From positions 3,558,151 through 3,622,150 of the forward strand of contig NZ_JAPNJW010000002.1 of assembly GCF_026626745.1 (NCBI RefSeq): a DNA stretch of 64,000 nucleotides, written 5' to 3'. Every line of letters starts with the position of its first letter. Position 1 is the stretch's first letter. This stretch comes from Nannocystis sp. RBIL2. Its GTDB lineage: Bacteria > Myxococcota_A > Polyangia > Nannocystales > Nannocystaceae. Below, piece after piece: positions 48,372 through 58,000 of this stretch. Made by a program: the position numbers and the translations under genes. The notes below the pieces were generated by a model. The model was not told the origin of the DNA. It saw only the letters and a list, made by a program, of their open reading frames with translations, and searched no databases.

Positions 48372-49133
48372 GTGTCCGCCGCCGTCAGAGATCGGATCGC
48401 CGTCGTCACCAGCGAGATCGTCACCGCGGTCGGCTGCTTCGCCGCCGGTCTGGTCGTGATCCTGGGGATCCCCGGGGTCGCCGACGGTCTGCGGGCGGCG
48501 ATCCAGGCGCTGTTCGGCCGCCCGGTCCTGCCGCCGGACCAGGCCAAGGTCGCCCTCTCGCTGGCGCTGACCCCGATCGCCACCCTCTTCGGCGCCCTCC
48601 TCTACGACCGCCTCGGCCGCATCATCGAACCCGGGCCGCTGCCGCCGCTCGTGCCGGCCGCGCAACTGCCCCGCCTGCCCCGGGCGGCGACGATCTCCCT
48701 CGTCTACCTCGGCGCCGCCGTGGTCGGCAGCTACGCCCTCGGCTTCCTCATGCAGCTGCTGGGCGCGCCGATCGCCGAGCAGCCGCTGGTCCTCGAGCTG
48801 GTGGCCGCCGGCGGCCCGGCCCTCAGCAGCCTGGTGTTCTCGGCCCTGGTGCTGGCCCCGCTCGGCGAGGAGCTGTTCTTCCGCGGCCTGCTGTTCCGGC
48901 GGGTCGCCCACCGCGCCGGCATGTGGCCGGGCCTCGCCACCTCGGCCCTGCTGTTCGCCGTCTTCCACGGCAACATCCACGGCCTGGTCATCTATCTGTG
49001 GCTGGGGCTGGTGTTCGCCGGGGCTTACGTCGCCACCGGCCGGCTCGCGTGCGCCATCGCCGTCCACTTCGGCAACAACGCCATCACCCTCCTCGCCCTC
49101 ATGACCGAGCGGTCGACCGGCGGCCAGGGCTGA
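48372..49133 (+). CDS. CPBP intramembrane metalloprotease (CAAX protease family)
   Basis: The 253-residue product starts at GTG 48372. It has about seven hydrophobic spans. The family motifs are all present: motif 1 LGEELFFRGLLFRRV (Glu-Glu...Arg), motif 2 LLFAVFHGN (His), and motif 3 AVHFGNNA (His/Asn). Bacterial members process prenylated or bacteriocin-type peptides or act in immunity; the target is unknown. It lies between two tRNA genes. Confidence 0.88.
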   Translation: MSAAVRDRIAVVTSEIVTAVGCFAAGLVVILGIPGVADGLRAAIQALFGRPVLPPDQAKVALSLALTPIATLFGALLYDRLGRIIEPGPLPPLVPAAQLPRLPRAATISLVYLGAAVVGSYALGFLMQLLGAPIAEQPLVLELVAAGGPALSSLVFSALVLAPLGEELFFRGLLFRRVAHRAGMWPGLATSALLFAVFHGNIHGLVIYLWLGLVFAGAYVATGRLACAIAVHFGNNAITLLALMTERSTGGQG

Positions 49134-49175
49134 GAAACTGTGACCTAGCGCTCGTTTTTATCGCGCAAAAGGGTC

Positions 49176-49204
49176 TTGCTGCCGACCCCGGACCCTGTTA
49201 GGTT
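49176..49204 (+). promoter_or_regulatory. Likely tRNA-Arg promoter
   Basis: TTGCTG at 49176-49181 and TAGGTT at 49199-49204 are spaced 17 bases apart, 32 bases ahead of the tRNA. They are a fair but not perfect match to -35 and -10 boxes. Confidence 0.4.
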
Positions 49205-49236
49205 TCGCCGCCCCTGCACCAACCCTGCAGGGTTTT

Positions 49237-49310
<74 letters not shown>

Positions 49311-49312
49311 CT

Positions 49313-49350
49313 GCGAGAGAGGCCCCCAAGCGGGGCCTCTCTCGCTTTCT
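49313..49350 (+). terminator. Terminator after tRNA-Arg
   Basis: Perfect 14-base arms GCGAGAGAGGCCCC and GGGGCCTCTCTCGC with a CAAG-type loop, then TTTCT. This is a classical terminator. Confidence 0.8.
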
Positions 49351-49372
49351 GCGCGCGCAGATCTCCCGGCCC

Positions 49373-49394
49373 GACCTGTCCGTCAGGACAGGTC
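49373..49394. repeat. Palindrome GACCTGTCC-GTCA-GGACAGGTC
   Basis: Perfect 9-base arms with a 4-base loop, the best single copy of the dispersed element in the window. A second, looser copy follows at about 49459-49491 (CATGACTCTTCGGACATG and ACATGTTTGAACGAACATG). Confidence 0.75.
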
Positions 49395-49627
49395 TCGCCG
49401 GTCGATCGTCCGGGCGCGCGCCGCGTCCGCAACCGCCGACCTTCGCGTCGCTCGGGTGCATGACTCTTCGGACATGTTTGAACGAACATGCCCGAACGGT
49501 CATCTCGCTTCGCTCCAGCACGCGTCGCGACGATGTCACCTGCGGGCGAGGCTCGCGCGCCGCGTGGGGCCACTTGCCCACTGGCGCGCGCCGCCGCCGC
49601 GGTGGTAGATTTTCGCGCACACCGCCT

Positions 49628-51136
49628 ATGCTTCGTCCTCGCGCGCTCATCCCCAGTGTCACCGTCGGCCTCGTCCTCGGGGCCGTCGCCTGCAACCTCA
49701 CCCCGGACGCGATGACCACCGACTCGGGCGGCAGCGACACCGAGGCGAGCACCGACACCACGGGCACGACCGACGAGCCGACCACCGGCAGCCCGACCAC
49801 CGACGAGCCGCCGACGACCAGCAGCCCGGCCACCACCGACGAGCCCGAGACCAGCACCTCGACCACCAGCGTCGACACCGACACCACCGCGGGCCCGACC
49901 ACCGAGACCGGCACCACCGGCCCCGACCTCGACAACGTCACGATCTACGACATCCAGGGCGGCGCCGTCCCCGAGAACACCGTCGTCACCGTCAAGGGCG
50001 TCGTCATCACCTCGCCGGTCCACATCGACGGCGACGGCAAGGGCACCATCTTCGTCCAGGACCCGAAGGGCGGCGAGCTGTCGGGCATCGCCGTGTTCCT
50101 CTACTCCGAGGTGGCGATGAACTTCGGCGTCAAGCCGGGCGTGGTCGTCGACATCACCGGCGAGTACACCGAGTTCTTCGGCGAGAGCCAGCTGCAGGTC
50201 ACCAGCGTCGACGCGATCGTCGAGGTCGGCCAGGGCGAGCCGCCCGAGCCGGCCGTGGTCGCCGCCGCCGACGTCGCCACCGGCGGCGCCAAGGCCGAGG
50301 CCTACGAGGGCGTCCTGGTCCAGGTCGAGAACGTCACCGTCACCAACCCCGCCGTCGACATGAGCGACTTCCAGGTCGACGGCGCGCTGCTGATCAACGA
50401 CTTCTTCCTGTTCCCGCAGATGGAGGAGCCCACGGTCGTCAACGGCCAGGAGTTCCAGAGCATCGCCGGCCCGCTGCGCTTCAGCTACGACAACCACAAG
50501 ATCGCCCCGCGCGCCGCCGCCGACCTCGTCTCCGGCATGGTGCCGCAGGCCGAGGAGCACACGATCTACGAGATCCAGGAGGGCGCGCTGCCGGTGCAGA
50601 CGCCGGTGCTGATCAAGGGCGCGATCGTCACCTCGCCGCTCACCTTCAAGAAGGACGGCTTCTTCATTCAGGACCCGATGGGCGGCGAGCACTCGGGCAT
50701 CTACGTCTACATCGGCGCCAAGGCCGTCACCGTCAAGCCGGGCGACGTGGTCGACGTCGAGGGCGTGTACGACGAGTACTACGAGAACTCGCAGATCGAG
50801 GTCGCCGACGCGGCCAAGGTCGTCGTCACCGGCAACGGCGCCGTCCCGGCTCCCGAGGTCGTGACCGCGGCCGAAGTGGCCACCGGCGGCCCGCTGCAGG
50901 AGAACTGGGAGGGCGTGCTCGTCACCGTCGAGAACGTCACCGTCGCCGCGGCCAACATGATGTTCGGCGACTTCGAGCTGACCGCCGGCCTGTTCGTCGA
51001 CGACATCTTCTTCGCCAAGGCCGACTGGAAGCTGCCGATGGTCGGCGACACCTTCACGTCGCTGACCGGCCCGCTGACGTTCGGCTTCGACGAGGCCCGG
51101 CTGCTGCCGCGCACGCCCGCCGACATCGTGCCCTGA
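49628..51136 (+). CDS. Lipoprotein with two OB-like repeats
   Basis: The 502-residue product has a lipoprotein signal VTVGLVLGAVAC and a long Thr/Ser-rich linker (25-95). Two homologous domains of about 200 residues follow. The first begins VTIYDIQGGAVPENTVVTVKGVVITSP; the second (at about 307) begins HTIYEIQEGALPVQTPVLIKGAIVTSP. Each has F-I/FVQDP, GVKPGVVVD/TVKPGDVVD and GPL.F stretches. They resemble the OB-fold domains that precede nucleases in some secreted proteins, but no nuclease is present. A surface-binding role is inferred. Confidence 0.8.
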   Translation: MLRPRALIPSVTVGLVLGAVACNLTPDAMTTDSGGSDTEASTDTTGTTDEPTTGSPTTDEPPTTSSPATTDEPETSTSTTSVDTDTTAGPTTETGTTGPDLDNVTIYDIQGGAVPENTVVTVKGVVITSPVHIDGDGKGTIFVQDPKGGELSGIAVFLYSEVAMNFGVKPGVVVDITGEYTEFFGESQLQVTSVDAIVEVGQGEPPEPAVVAAADVATGGAKAEAYEGVLVQVENVTVTNPAVDMSDFQVDGALLINDFFLFPQMEEPTVVNGQEFQSIAGPLRFSYDNHKIAPRAAADLVSGMVPQAEEHTIYEIQEGALPVQTPVLIKGAIVTSPLTFKKDGFFIQDPMGGEHSGIYVYIGAKAVTVKPGDVVDVEGVYDEYYENSQIEVADAAKVVVTGNGAVPAPEVVTAAEVATGGPLQENWEGVLVTVENVTVAAANMMFGDFELTAGLFVDDIFFAKADWKLPMVGDTFTSLTGPLTFGFDEARLLPRTPADIVP

Positions 51137-51154
51137 GCCGCGCGGGAGATCTTC

Positions 51155-51661
51155 GTGGACGACAGCGCGCAGCACGCGCTCGACCTTCGATACATGCGCG
51201 CCGCCCTGGCGATCGCCGAAGCGGCCGCGGCCGCCGGCGATGTCCCGGTCGGCGCGCTGGTCGTGCTGGACGGCGTCGTCCTCGGCACCGGCGGCAACAC
51301 CCGCGAGCAGGGCGCCGACCCGACCGGCCACGCCGAGATCGTCGCCCTCCGCGAGGCCTGCGCCGCTCGCCGGCGCTGGCGCGTCGACGGCGCCACGCTC
51401 TACGTGACCCTGGAGCCGTGCCCGATGTGCGCCGGCGCGATCGTCAACGCCCGCGTCGCCCGCCTCGTGTACGGCGCCGCCGATCCCAAGGCCGGGGCCG
51501 TGCGCTCGCTCTACAACCTGTGCGACGACCCGCGGCTCAACCACCGCCTGGCGATCGTCCCCGGCGTCCTCGCCGACTCCTCCGCCGCGCTCTTGCAAGC
51601 TTTCTTCCGCCGCGCCCGCGCCCGCGATAAAACCGGGCGGGGATCGAAGCCGCGTGTCTGA
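51155..51661 (+). CDS. tadA: tRNA-specific adenosine deaminase
   Basis: The 168-residue product starts at GTG 51155. The deaminase zinc site is HAEIVAL (His, Glu) and PCPMCAGAI (two Cys). It converts A34 of tRNA-Arg(ACG) to inosine. It overlaps the next gene by eight bases and lies near its own substrate tRNA gene. The C-terminal RARARDKTGRGSKPRV is basic, as usual for tRNA contact. Confidence 0.95.
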   Translation: MDDSAQHALDLRYMRAALAIAEAAAAAGDVPVGALVVLDGVVLGTGGNTREQGADPTGHAEIVALREACAARRRWRVDGATLYVTLEPCPMCAGAIVNARVARLVYGAADPKAGAVRSLYNLCDDPRLNHRLAIVPGVLADSSAALLQAFFRRARARDKTGRGSKPRV

Positions 51662-52637
51662 CCTCGCCGCCGTCCAGCAGCTCCTGGCGCACGGGCGCCT
51701 CAGCATCGACCGCTGCGAGCGCGGCCGCACCACCTTCCTCTCGCACCTCGGCGCCGCCCCCAAGCTGGTGCCCGGCGCCTGGCTCGGCCACCGCGACCTG
51801 CTCTACGCCCTCGCGCTCGCCAACCTCAGCCCGAGCCAGCGCCAGAGCCTCGCCCGCGCCGTCCTCGTCGACCACGGCCGCGAGTTCGGCGTCGGCCGCC
51901 TGACCCTCCTGACATGTCCTTCGGGACTGCCGCACGGCGGCAGCTCGCTCCTGCTGCGCCCGCGCGGCGGCGGCCCGACCTGCCTCTACACCTGGGCGCT
52001 CGGCCCCGGCGCCGGCCTGCCCGCGTGCGAGTGGCTGCTCCTGCGCGCCCTGCCGAGCTGGGCCCTCGATGCGCCGCCGGCCCCGCTCGCCCACGCCGGC
52101 CTCGCCACTTTGCACGCGCTCGGTTTGCACGTCGAGATCCTGTGCGCCACCGCCACCTGCGCCCGCCAGATCCAGGAGCACACGCTCGGCGACCTGCCGT
52201 TCACCGCCCACCCGCGCTTCGCCCCCCACCTCGACGGCGTGGTCCGCCCCGGCGGCGAGGAGCCGGCCACCATCCGCCTGAGCCCGCACGACGCCTTCGA
52301 CCCCCGCACCTTCGGACAGGTCGCAAAGAACAGGTCCCAGGAGCCAGACCCGCCGCTCGCCTTGGTCCTCGTCGACGCCCCCCCGGCCGTGCGCGCCGCG
52401 GTCGACACCTGGCTCGTGGGACAGCCGGCCCGCCGCAAGGTCGAGGTCGTCACTGCCGGCTGCCCGGGCCGCCTCGGCCGCGACGCCTTCGCCACGCTGT
52501 GGCGCAGCGGCGGCCAGCCCAAGGTGCTCCTGCGCGGCGACCCGACCTGGACCGCCCCCGCCCTCGCGTGGCTGCAGAGCCTCGGCGCCACGGTCGCCGC
52601 CCAGCACGACGACGGCACCCAGCTCGGCCTGTTCTGA
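51654..52637 (+). CDS. Unknown protein overlapping tadA
   Basis: The 327-residue product starts at GTG 51654, overlapping tadA by eight bases, so it is translationally coupled. No domain was recognised. An N-terminal helical part (LAAVQQLLAHGRLSIDRC) is followed by alpha/beta sequence with hydrophobic strands (LALVLVDAPPAVRAAVDTWL, KVEVVTAGCPGRLGRDAFATLW), possibly a Rossmann-like fold. Palindrome-derived peptides appear as LTCPSGLPHGG and QVAKNRSQEP. Being coupled to tadA suggests a tRNA or general housekeeping link, but that is only context. Confidence 0.65.
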   Translation: MSDLAAVQQLLAHGRLSIDRCERGRTTFLSHLGAAPKLVPGAWLGHRDLLYALALANLSPSQRQSLARAVLVDHGREFGVGRLTLLTCPSGLPHGGSSLLLRPRGGGPTCLYTWALGPGAGLPACEWLLLRALPSWALDAPPAPLAHAGLATLHALGLHVEILCATATCARQIQEHTLGDLPFTAHPRFAPHLDGVVRPGGEEPATIRLSPHDAFDPRTFGQVAKNRSQEPDPPLALVLVDAPPAVRAAVDTWLVGQPARRKVEVVTAGCPGRLGRDAFATLWRSGGQPKVLLRGDPTWTAPALAWLQSLGATVAAQHDDGTQLGLF

Positions 52638-53193
52638 GCGACGACGCCGACGCCGCGAGACCGAGCGCTGCGACGGCCCCGAAACTCGCGCCGCTCTCCT
52701 GCCGCCGATACATCCCGCGACGAGCATCGCTCGATCGGCGACGCACCCTCGTGCCGCGGCCGAGGCCCGCGACGGCCCCGCAGACCCTCGCGCCATCTTC
52801 CTGCAGCGGACGCACTCCCGGCCGACGACGGACCTCGCGTCACACTCCTGGCGGCGATGCACGCGGCGGCATCCCGATCTCGCCCCCCTGTCCTGCTGCC
52901 GAGACATCCCCGCGACGACCCTCGTCGCCACGAATTCCGCGCCGGGGCCCTGAATCGGCGCCGATCGGCGCTGCCGCCCAGCGTGGCCGGATCGCCTCGC
53001 CGCTCCCGATTCACCGGGTCCGCGACGCTCGTGGCCCCTCGCCGCCGCCGGCCGCAGCATCGGCCTCCGGCGCGGGAATTCAGCCTCCGCCCGCGCTTCG
53101 CGCCGCCCCCCAGAGCGTTTTCGCGCATACCATCGCCGCGACCCGGCCTGGAGGCTCGCCCGGCCTTTCTTTACAATCGCCGCCAACGCGCGA
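52638..53193. repeat. Decayed tandem array between the unknown gene and the MCP gene
   Basis: About four units of 55-65 bases share the layout GCGACGGCCCCGC, CTCGCGC, TCCTGC(A/C)GC, and GACGCAC or GATACATC. Clear copies start near 52670, 52768, 52830 and 52870. A TACAAT box ends 16 bases before the MCP start. No gene is seen. Confidence 0.55.
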
Positions 53194-55278
53194 ATGGACA
53201 ATCGACTCCCGCTGCCGCCCTGGTTGCCGCTGATCCTCGGGCTTCTCGCCGGCATCGCCGTCCTCGGCGGGCTCGAGCCCATCTATCCCGGCGCCATCGC
53301 CTTGCTGACCGGCGTCGCCGGCTACGTCCTCGGCGCGCACGCCGACAAGCAGCTCGCGCGCGCCGGCGACGAGCGCCAGGCCCTGCGCGAGGTCGAGGCG
53401 CGCAGCCACCAGTCCGAGCGCGCCCTCCACGACACCACTGCCCACGCGCAGGGGCTCCAGGCCCAGGTGCAGGACTTGACCGCGCGGCTGCAGAATTGCC
53501 AGGCGCACGGCCAGGAGCTGGCCGCGCGGCTGCAGGCCGACGCGCACCAGCTTCGCAACGCCGAGCTCGAGCAGCGCAGCCTCGGCGCGCGCCTCCAGGA
53601 GGTCACCACGCGGGCGCAGGAGCAGGCCGGCCGGGCCCAGGCCGCCGAGGTGCGGATCGCCGACCTCGAGACGCGCCTGCACGACGCCCAGACCGAGTCG
53701 CGCGCGCTGCAGCAGAGCGTGCGTGGCGGCGTGCCCGAGCTCGACGTCCTGCGCAACGAGCTCGAGACCATCCGCCGCGGCGCCAACGAGACTCGCCACC
53801 GCCTCACCAGCGAGCTCGAGTCGGCGCGGCGCGAGCAGGAGGCCACCGCCGCCGATCTCCAGCGGATCCAGGGCCGTCTCGCCGAGGCTCTCAACCAGCG
53901 CGACGGCGCCGTGCGCGACGCCGAGGAGCTGCGGCGCATGCTCGACGAGGGCGGCATCAGCAGCCGGGGCATCGACGCCGAGGCCGCCGCGCTGATGCAG
54001 GAGCTCTCGGAGGGCCTCGGCACCACCGCCGGCGCGCTCGAGGAGACCTCGCAGGCGCTCAACAACGTCAACGGCGGCCTCAAGGGCATCGCCGACAACG
54101 TCGAGCTGCTGGCCAGCAACGCCGAGGAGAGCGCCAGCTCGATCCTCGAGATGGCCGCCGCCAACGACGAGGTCGCCGAGAGCATGCTGAACCTCGCCGC
54201 CAGCGTGCAGGAGACCGCCACCTCGATCGAGGAGATGACCTACTCGGTCAAGGAGGTCGCCAAGAACATCGAGGCGCTGAGCTCCACCGCCGAGGAGACC
54301 TCGCTGGCGATGACCGCGATGGACACCTCGATCCAGCAGGTCGAGAACAACGCCAACGAGACCGCCGGTCTGTCCGAGGAGGTGGTGTGGGCCGCCGAGG
54401 GCGGCGTGGACGCCATCAACCAGACCATCGAGGTCATCAACCTGATCAAGACCTACTCGGCCGACGGCGTCGCCGTCATCAGCCGCCTGGGCGAGCGGAT
54501 CAGCGAGATCGGCAAGATCCTCAGCGTCATCGACGACGTGTCCGAGCAGACCAACCTGCTCGCGCTCAACGCCGCCATCATCGCCGCCCAGGCCGGCGAG
54601 CACGGCAAGGGCTTCGCGGTGGTCGCCGACGAGATCAAGGACCTCGCCGAGCGCTCCGCCAGCAGCACCAAGGAGATCGCCGACATCATCAAGGCGGTCC
54701 AGCGCGAGAGCCGGAACGCCGTCGAGGCGGTGCAGCGCTCGAGCAAGTCGGTCGACGACGGCGTGCGCGTCAGCCATCAGGCCGAGGACGCGCTCAAGCG
54801 GATCTCCGACGCCGCCCGCCGCTCCACCGGCATGGTCCGCGAGATCGCCCGCGTCGCCGTCCAGCAGACCCAGAACTCCAAGCAGGTCACCGACGCGATC
54901 AACGTCGTCGCCACCACCGTGCAGCAGGTCGCCACCGCCACCAGCGAGCAGGCCCGCGGCGCCGAGCAGATCATGCGCTCGGCCGAGAAGATGAAGACGA
55001 TCACCCGCCACGTCGAGCGCTCGACCCAGGAGCAGACCCGCGGCTCGCGCCAGATCACCCGCGCGATCGAGACGATCAGCGAGATGGTCAGCCAGCTGAG
55101 CAAGGCCCACCGCGCGCAGACCCAGGGCGCCGACCAGATCGTCGAGGGCCTCAAGTCGGTCAAGGAGGGCATGACCTACCAGCGCAGCCTCTACGAGCAG
55201 CTCAGCTCGAGCGTCGGCGTCACCCCGCCGCGCCGCCAGCCCGCGCGCACCATCAAGCCCGGCCCCGCCCGCATGTGA
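53194..55278 (+). CDS. Methyl-accepting chemotaxis-like protein
   Basis: The 694-residue product has two N-terminal membrane spans (about 9-25 and 31-48) with only a tiny loop between, so it has no periplasmic sensor. A long coiled coil (50-270) leads to the signalling domain, with ISEIGKILSVIDDVSEQTNLLALNAAIIAAQAGEHGKGFAVVADEIKDLAERSASSTKEI (about 430-490) at its tip, where it contacts CheA and CheW. Methylation sites would be in the flanking helices. It is probably a cytoplasmic-side sensor, for example of membrane state or a partner protein, in a Frz/Dif-like pathway. No che gene lies beside it. Confidence 0.9.
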   Translation: MDNRLPLPPWLPLILGLLAGIAVLGGLEPIYPGAIALLTGVAGYVLGAHADKQLARAGDERQALREVEARSHQSERALHDTTAHAQGLQAQVQDLTARLQNCQAHGQELAARLQADAHQLRNAELEQRSLGARLQEVTTRAQEQAGRAQAAEVRIADLETRLHDAQTESRALQQSVRGGVPELDVLRNELETIRRGANETRHRLTSELESARREQEATAADLQRIQGRLAEALNQRDGAVRDAEELRRMLDEGGISSRGIDAEAAALMQELSEGLGTTAGALEETSQALNNVNGGLKGIADNVELLASNAEESASSILEMAAANDEVAESMLNLAASVQETATSIEEMTYSVKEVAKNIEALSSTAEETSLAMTAMDTSIQQVENNANETAGLSEEVVWAAEGGVDAINQTIEVINLIKTYSADGVAVISRLGERISEIGKILSVIDDVSEQTNLLALNAAIIAAQAGEHGKGFAVVADEIKDLAERSASSTKEIADIIKAVQRESRNAVEAVQRSSKSVDDGVRVSHQAEDALKRISDAARRSTGMVREIARVAVQQTQNSKQVTDAINVVATTVQQVATATSEQARGAEQIMRSAEKMKTITRHVERSTQEQTRGSRQITRAIETISEMVSQLSKAHRAQTQGADQIVEGLKSVKEGMTYQRSLYEQLSSSVGVTPPRRQPARTIKPGPARM

Positions 55279-55894
55279 CCCGCGGGGCATGTCCCCCGCG
55301 ACATGTCCGCGCGAGCCTTGCCCCGCGGACATGCTCTGAAGGTCAGCCGCTCGCCGCGGCGCCTCCAGCTGTCCCTCAGGACACCTCATCTCCCGGCCCT
55401 CGTCCGCCTTCGCCGCGCCCCGCCTGCCGCGACCTGAGGTGTCTCACCTGTCCCTCCGGACACCACCTCCCTCCCGACCCTCGTCCGCCTTCGCCGCGCC
55501 CCGAACACGACCCGAGGCGCCCCACCTGTCCCTCCGGACATCTCACCACCCGGCCCTCGTCCCCTCTCCGTGCTCGCGCCCTCGCTCGGACCGAGCCGGC
55601 TCACCTGTCTCTCCGGACATCTCGCCTCCCGCCCCGCCCGCGAGCGCGACACTCCGCGCCCGGCCGCCTCAGCACCTGTCCCTTCGGACACCCACGCCGC
55701 CCGCGCGCGCAGGTGAGGCTGCAGCGGCCGGCGATCGCTCGCCTGGCCGGGCGTCGCCGCGCCGGCGCGTGCGGGACGTCCTGGCCCGTGCGTGCGCGGC
55801 CGCGGAGGGCCCCCAGGCGGCCCGTCCGCTCGCTCGCGCGGACTGCGCCGCCGGCCCGCTCGCCCGCGCGGCGGGACACTGCTATGGTCTGCCC
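55279..55894. repeat. Palindrome cluster and 79-base tandem array before tatB
   Basis: Copies at about 55285-55345 (ACATGTCCGCGCG type) are followed by five spaced units with period 79, 78, 79 and 71 bases. CTGTCCCTC(A/C)GGACA-type palindromes start at 55369, 55448, 55526, 55605 and 55676. The spacers share CCCGGCCCTCGTCCGCCTTC. It resembles a CRISPR at first sight but is not one. No gene is seen. Confidence 0.8.
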
Positions 55895-56533
55895 GTGTTC
55901 GGCATCGGCCTCACCGAGATGATCCTGGTCGGGCTCGTCGCCTTGATGCTCTTCTCGCCGCGCGAGCTGCCCAGCCTGATAAAGACGCTGGCCGGCATCT
56001 ACGGCAGCATCCGCCGCACCGCCGAGCAGTTCCGGGCCCAGGTCATGGAGGCCGACGAGCTGCGCGAGCCGATCGAGGAGATCCGCGCCGCCTACCACGG
56101 CACCAAGGCCGAGCTCGACGGGGCCCGTGACATCGCCCGCCGCGAGCTCCAGCGCGCGCGCATGGAGGTCGTCAAGGCCCAGCAGAAGATGAACGAGATC
56201 GCCCGCGAGGAGGCCAAGCGGGCGCCTGCTCTCGGGGACAGGCCCGTTGCGACAGGTCCTTCGGAGCAGGTCCCTCCGGCCAGCCAGCCCGCGCCCGCCG
56301 CCGCCTCCGCGACCGTCTCGACCGTGGCCGCCGAGGCCGCCCCGCGGGCCGTCCCGGTCGCGGGCACCGTGGTCTCCGCCGCCTCCGAGGCTCCGCGGCC
56401 CGTCCCGGTCGCCGGCGCCGTCTCCTCCGCCCCGCCCGACGCCGTCCCGCGCCCTGTCCCGGTGCCCGGCGCCGTCCCGGCCGAACCCGCCTCGCGCGCC
56501 GGCGTCTCGCCGGCCCGCGCCGCAAACGAGTGA
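55895..56533 (+). CDS. tatB: Sec-independent translocase protein TatB
   Basis: The 212-residue product starts at GTG 55895. The N-terminal span FGIGLTEMILVGLVALMLFSP and the following amphipathic helix ELPSLIKTLAGIYGSIRRTAEQFR are typical of TatB, the receptor-complex subunit of twin-arginine export. A coiled part and a long Pro/Ala/Val tail (from about 110) follow; the tail begins with palindrome-derived ALGDRPVATGPSEQVPPA. TATGGT ends six bases before the GTG, so the transcript may be leaderless. tatC follows six bases after the stop. No tatA is in the window. Confidence 0.88.
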   Translation: MFGIGLTEMILVGLVALMLFSPRELPSLIKTLAGIYGSIRRTAEQFRAQVMEADELREPIEEIRAAYHGTKAELDGARDIARRELQRARMEVVKAQQKMNEIAREEAKRAPALGDRPVATGPSEQVPPASQPAPAAASATVSTVAAEAAPRAVPVAGTVVSAASEAPRPVPVAGAVSSAPPDAVPRPVPVPGAVPAEPASRAGVSPARAANE

Positions 56534-56539
56534 CGTCGC

Positions 56540-57457
56540 ATGAGCGCCGGCCAGACCCCACCCGTCCCAGCCCCGGCGCCCCTGCCGGCGGTCGTGCCCC
56601 TGCCCCCCACCAACGGCCTCGATGGCCTGGCCGAGGGCCCCGAGGGCGACCAGCCGATGTCGTTCTGGGACCACCTGAGCGAGCTGCGCAACCGCCTCGT
56701 CAAGGCGTTCCTCGGCCTCGTCGTCGCGTGCATCCTCTGCTTCGTCTACGCCACCGAGCTGCGCGAGTTCCTGGCCGCGCCGCTGCACACCGCGTGGGCC
56801 GCCGCCGGCATGGCGGGCAAGCCCGAGCTGCAGGTGCTGGCGATGATGGACGCCTTCATGACCGACATGCGGGTGGCGGTCGCGGCCGGCATCTTCCTGG
56901 CCGCGCCGATCGGCTTCTACCACCTGTGGATGTTCATCGCCCCCGGCCTCTACGCCCGCGAGAAGCGCTACGTCATCCCGTTCGTGGCCACCTCAGTGCT
57001 CATGTTCCTGGCCGGCGCCGCCTTCTGCTACGTGTTCGTGCTGCCGTGGACGATCCAGTGGCTGCTCTCGTACACCCAGAGCACCAGCGGCGCCGAGACC
57101 ACCGTCGCGTACCACCTCACGCTCAACGACTACATCCGCGACGCCACCAAGATCCTGGTCGCCTTCGGCGCAGTGTTCGAGTTCCCGCTGCTGATCGCCT
57201 TCCTCAGCTTCGCCGGCGTGGTCACCCACCGCAGCCTGCTGCGGTTCTGGAAGATCTCGGTCATCGCCATCTTCGTCATCGCCGCCGTGCTCACCCCGCC
57301 CGAGCCCGTCTCGCAGCTGATGATGGCCTTCCCGATGGTCGCCCTGTTCTTCCTCAGCGTCGGCGTCTCGGCCCTCATCACCCGCAGCCGCGAGCGCGCC
57401 GCCGGCCTCGCCGCGCCCGAGCCGGTCCCGCCCGCGCCCGACGACCCCGAGGCCTAG
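56540..57457 (+). CDS. tatC: Sec-independent translocase protein TatC
   Basis: The 305-residue inner-membrane protein has about six spans. The TatC hallmark MSFWDHLSELRNRLVKAF (about 40-57) binds twin-arginine signals. Later parts such as PIGFYHLWMFIAPGLYAREKRYV and LTPPEPVSQLMMAFPMVALFF match the family. An extra Pro-rich N-terminus of about 38 residues is unusual. It is the second gene of the tatBC unit. Confidence 0.95.
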   Translation: MSAGQTPPVPAPAPLPAVVPLPPTNGLDGLAEGPEGDQPMSFWDHLSELRNRLVKAFLGLVVACILCFVYATELREFLAAPLHTAWAAAGMAGKPELQVLAMMDAFMTDMRVAVAAGIFLAAPIGFYHLWMFIAPGLYAREKRYVIPFVATSVLMFLAGAAFCYVFVLPWTIQWLLSYTQSTSGAETTVAYHLTLNDYIRDATKILVAFGAVFEFPLLIAFLSFAGVVTHRSLLRFWKISVIAIFVIAAVLTPPEPVSQLMMAFPMVALFFLSVGVSALITRSRERAAGLAAPEPVPPAPDDPEA

Positions 57458-58000
57458 GCCCCGCGTCCCCAGGTCGCGCCAGCCGCGTCCTCGCCGGTGC
57501 GCTCGCCCGATCGGCCTCGCAGATCGAAGCGCCGGCGCAGCCCGCGATTCACGTCCGAGTTGCCGCGCAGCGACGGCGCTCGGCGTGCACGTCGACGCGT
57601 CGCAGCGCCGAGCCACGCAGCACGTGAAGCAATGCCTCGGCCGAACCCTCGGTCTGCCCGGCTCTTCCGACCACGGCGAGCGGACGCCTCGTCCTCGTCG
57701 ACGCGTCGCGCAGCGCGTCACCCGACGTCACGATCGCCGGTGCCGCCGTCGCGCCCGCGATCTCGCGTCACGGCAGCATCGCAGCCGACGCGCTCGCCGA
57801 TCTCGGCTCCGCTCGCGGCCCGCGGACGCGCCCGCCGCCTGCGTGCGCGCCGGCCTCGCCGCGGGGTCGACCCCGGCGAGCGCGGCCCCGGCAGCGCCGG
57901 CCGGCGAGGTCGGCGAGGCGAGTTTGCGCAATTTTTCGCGGTCTGCCGCCGCGGCCAAAACCTTCCCCACGGCGCGCAACTCGCCTATTCTTTGCGCCCC
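57458..58000. other. Gene-free stretch after tatC
   Basis: About 540 bases without a convincing gene. A GC-rich inverted repeat around 57560-57610 (GCGCTCGGCG with CGCCGAGC) may end tatC transcription. A TATTCT box (57986-57991) lies nine bases before the next start. Confidence 0.4.

Noticed and set aside
55369..55750. CRISPR-like spacing of short repeats
   Set aside because: Repeat cores are only about 15-18 bases, spacers share sequence with each other, the same palindrome is scattered everywhere, and no cas gene is near.
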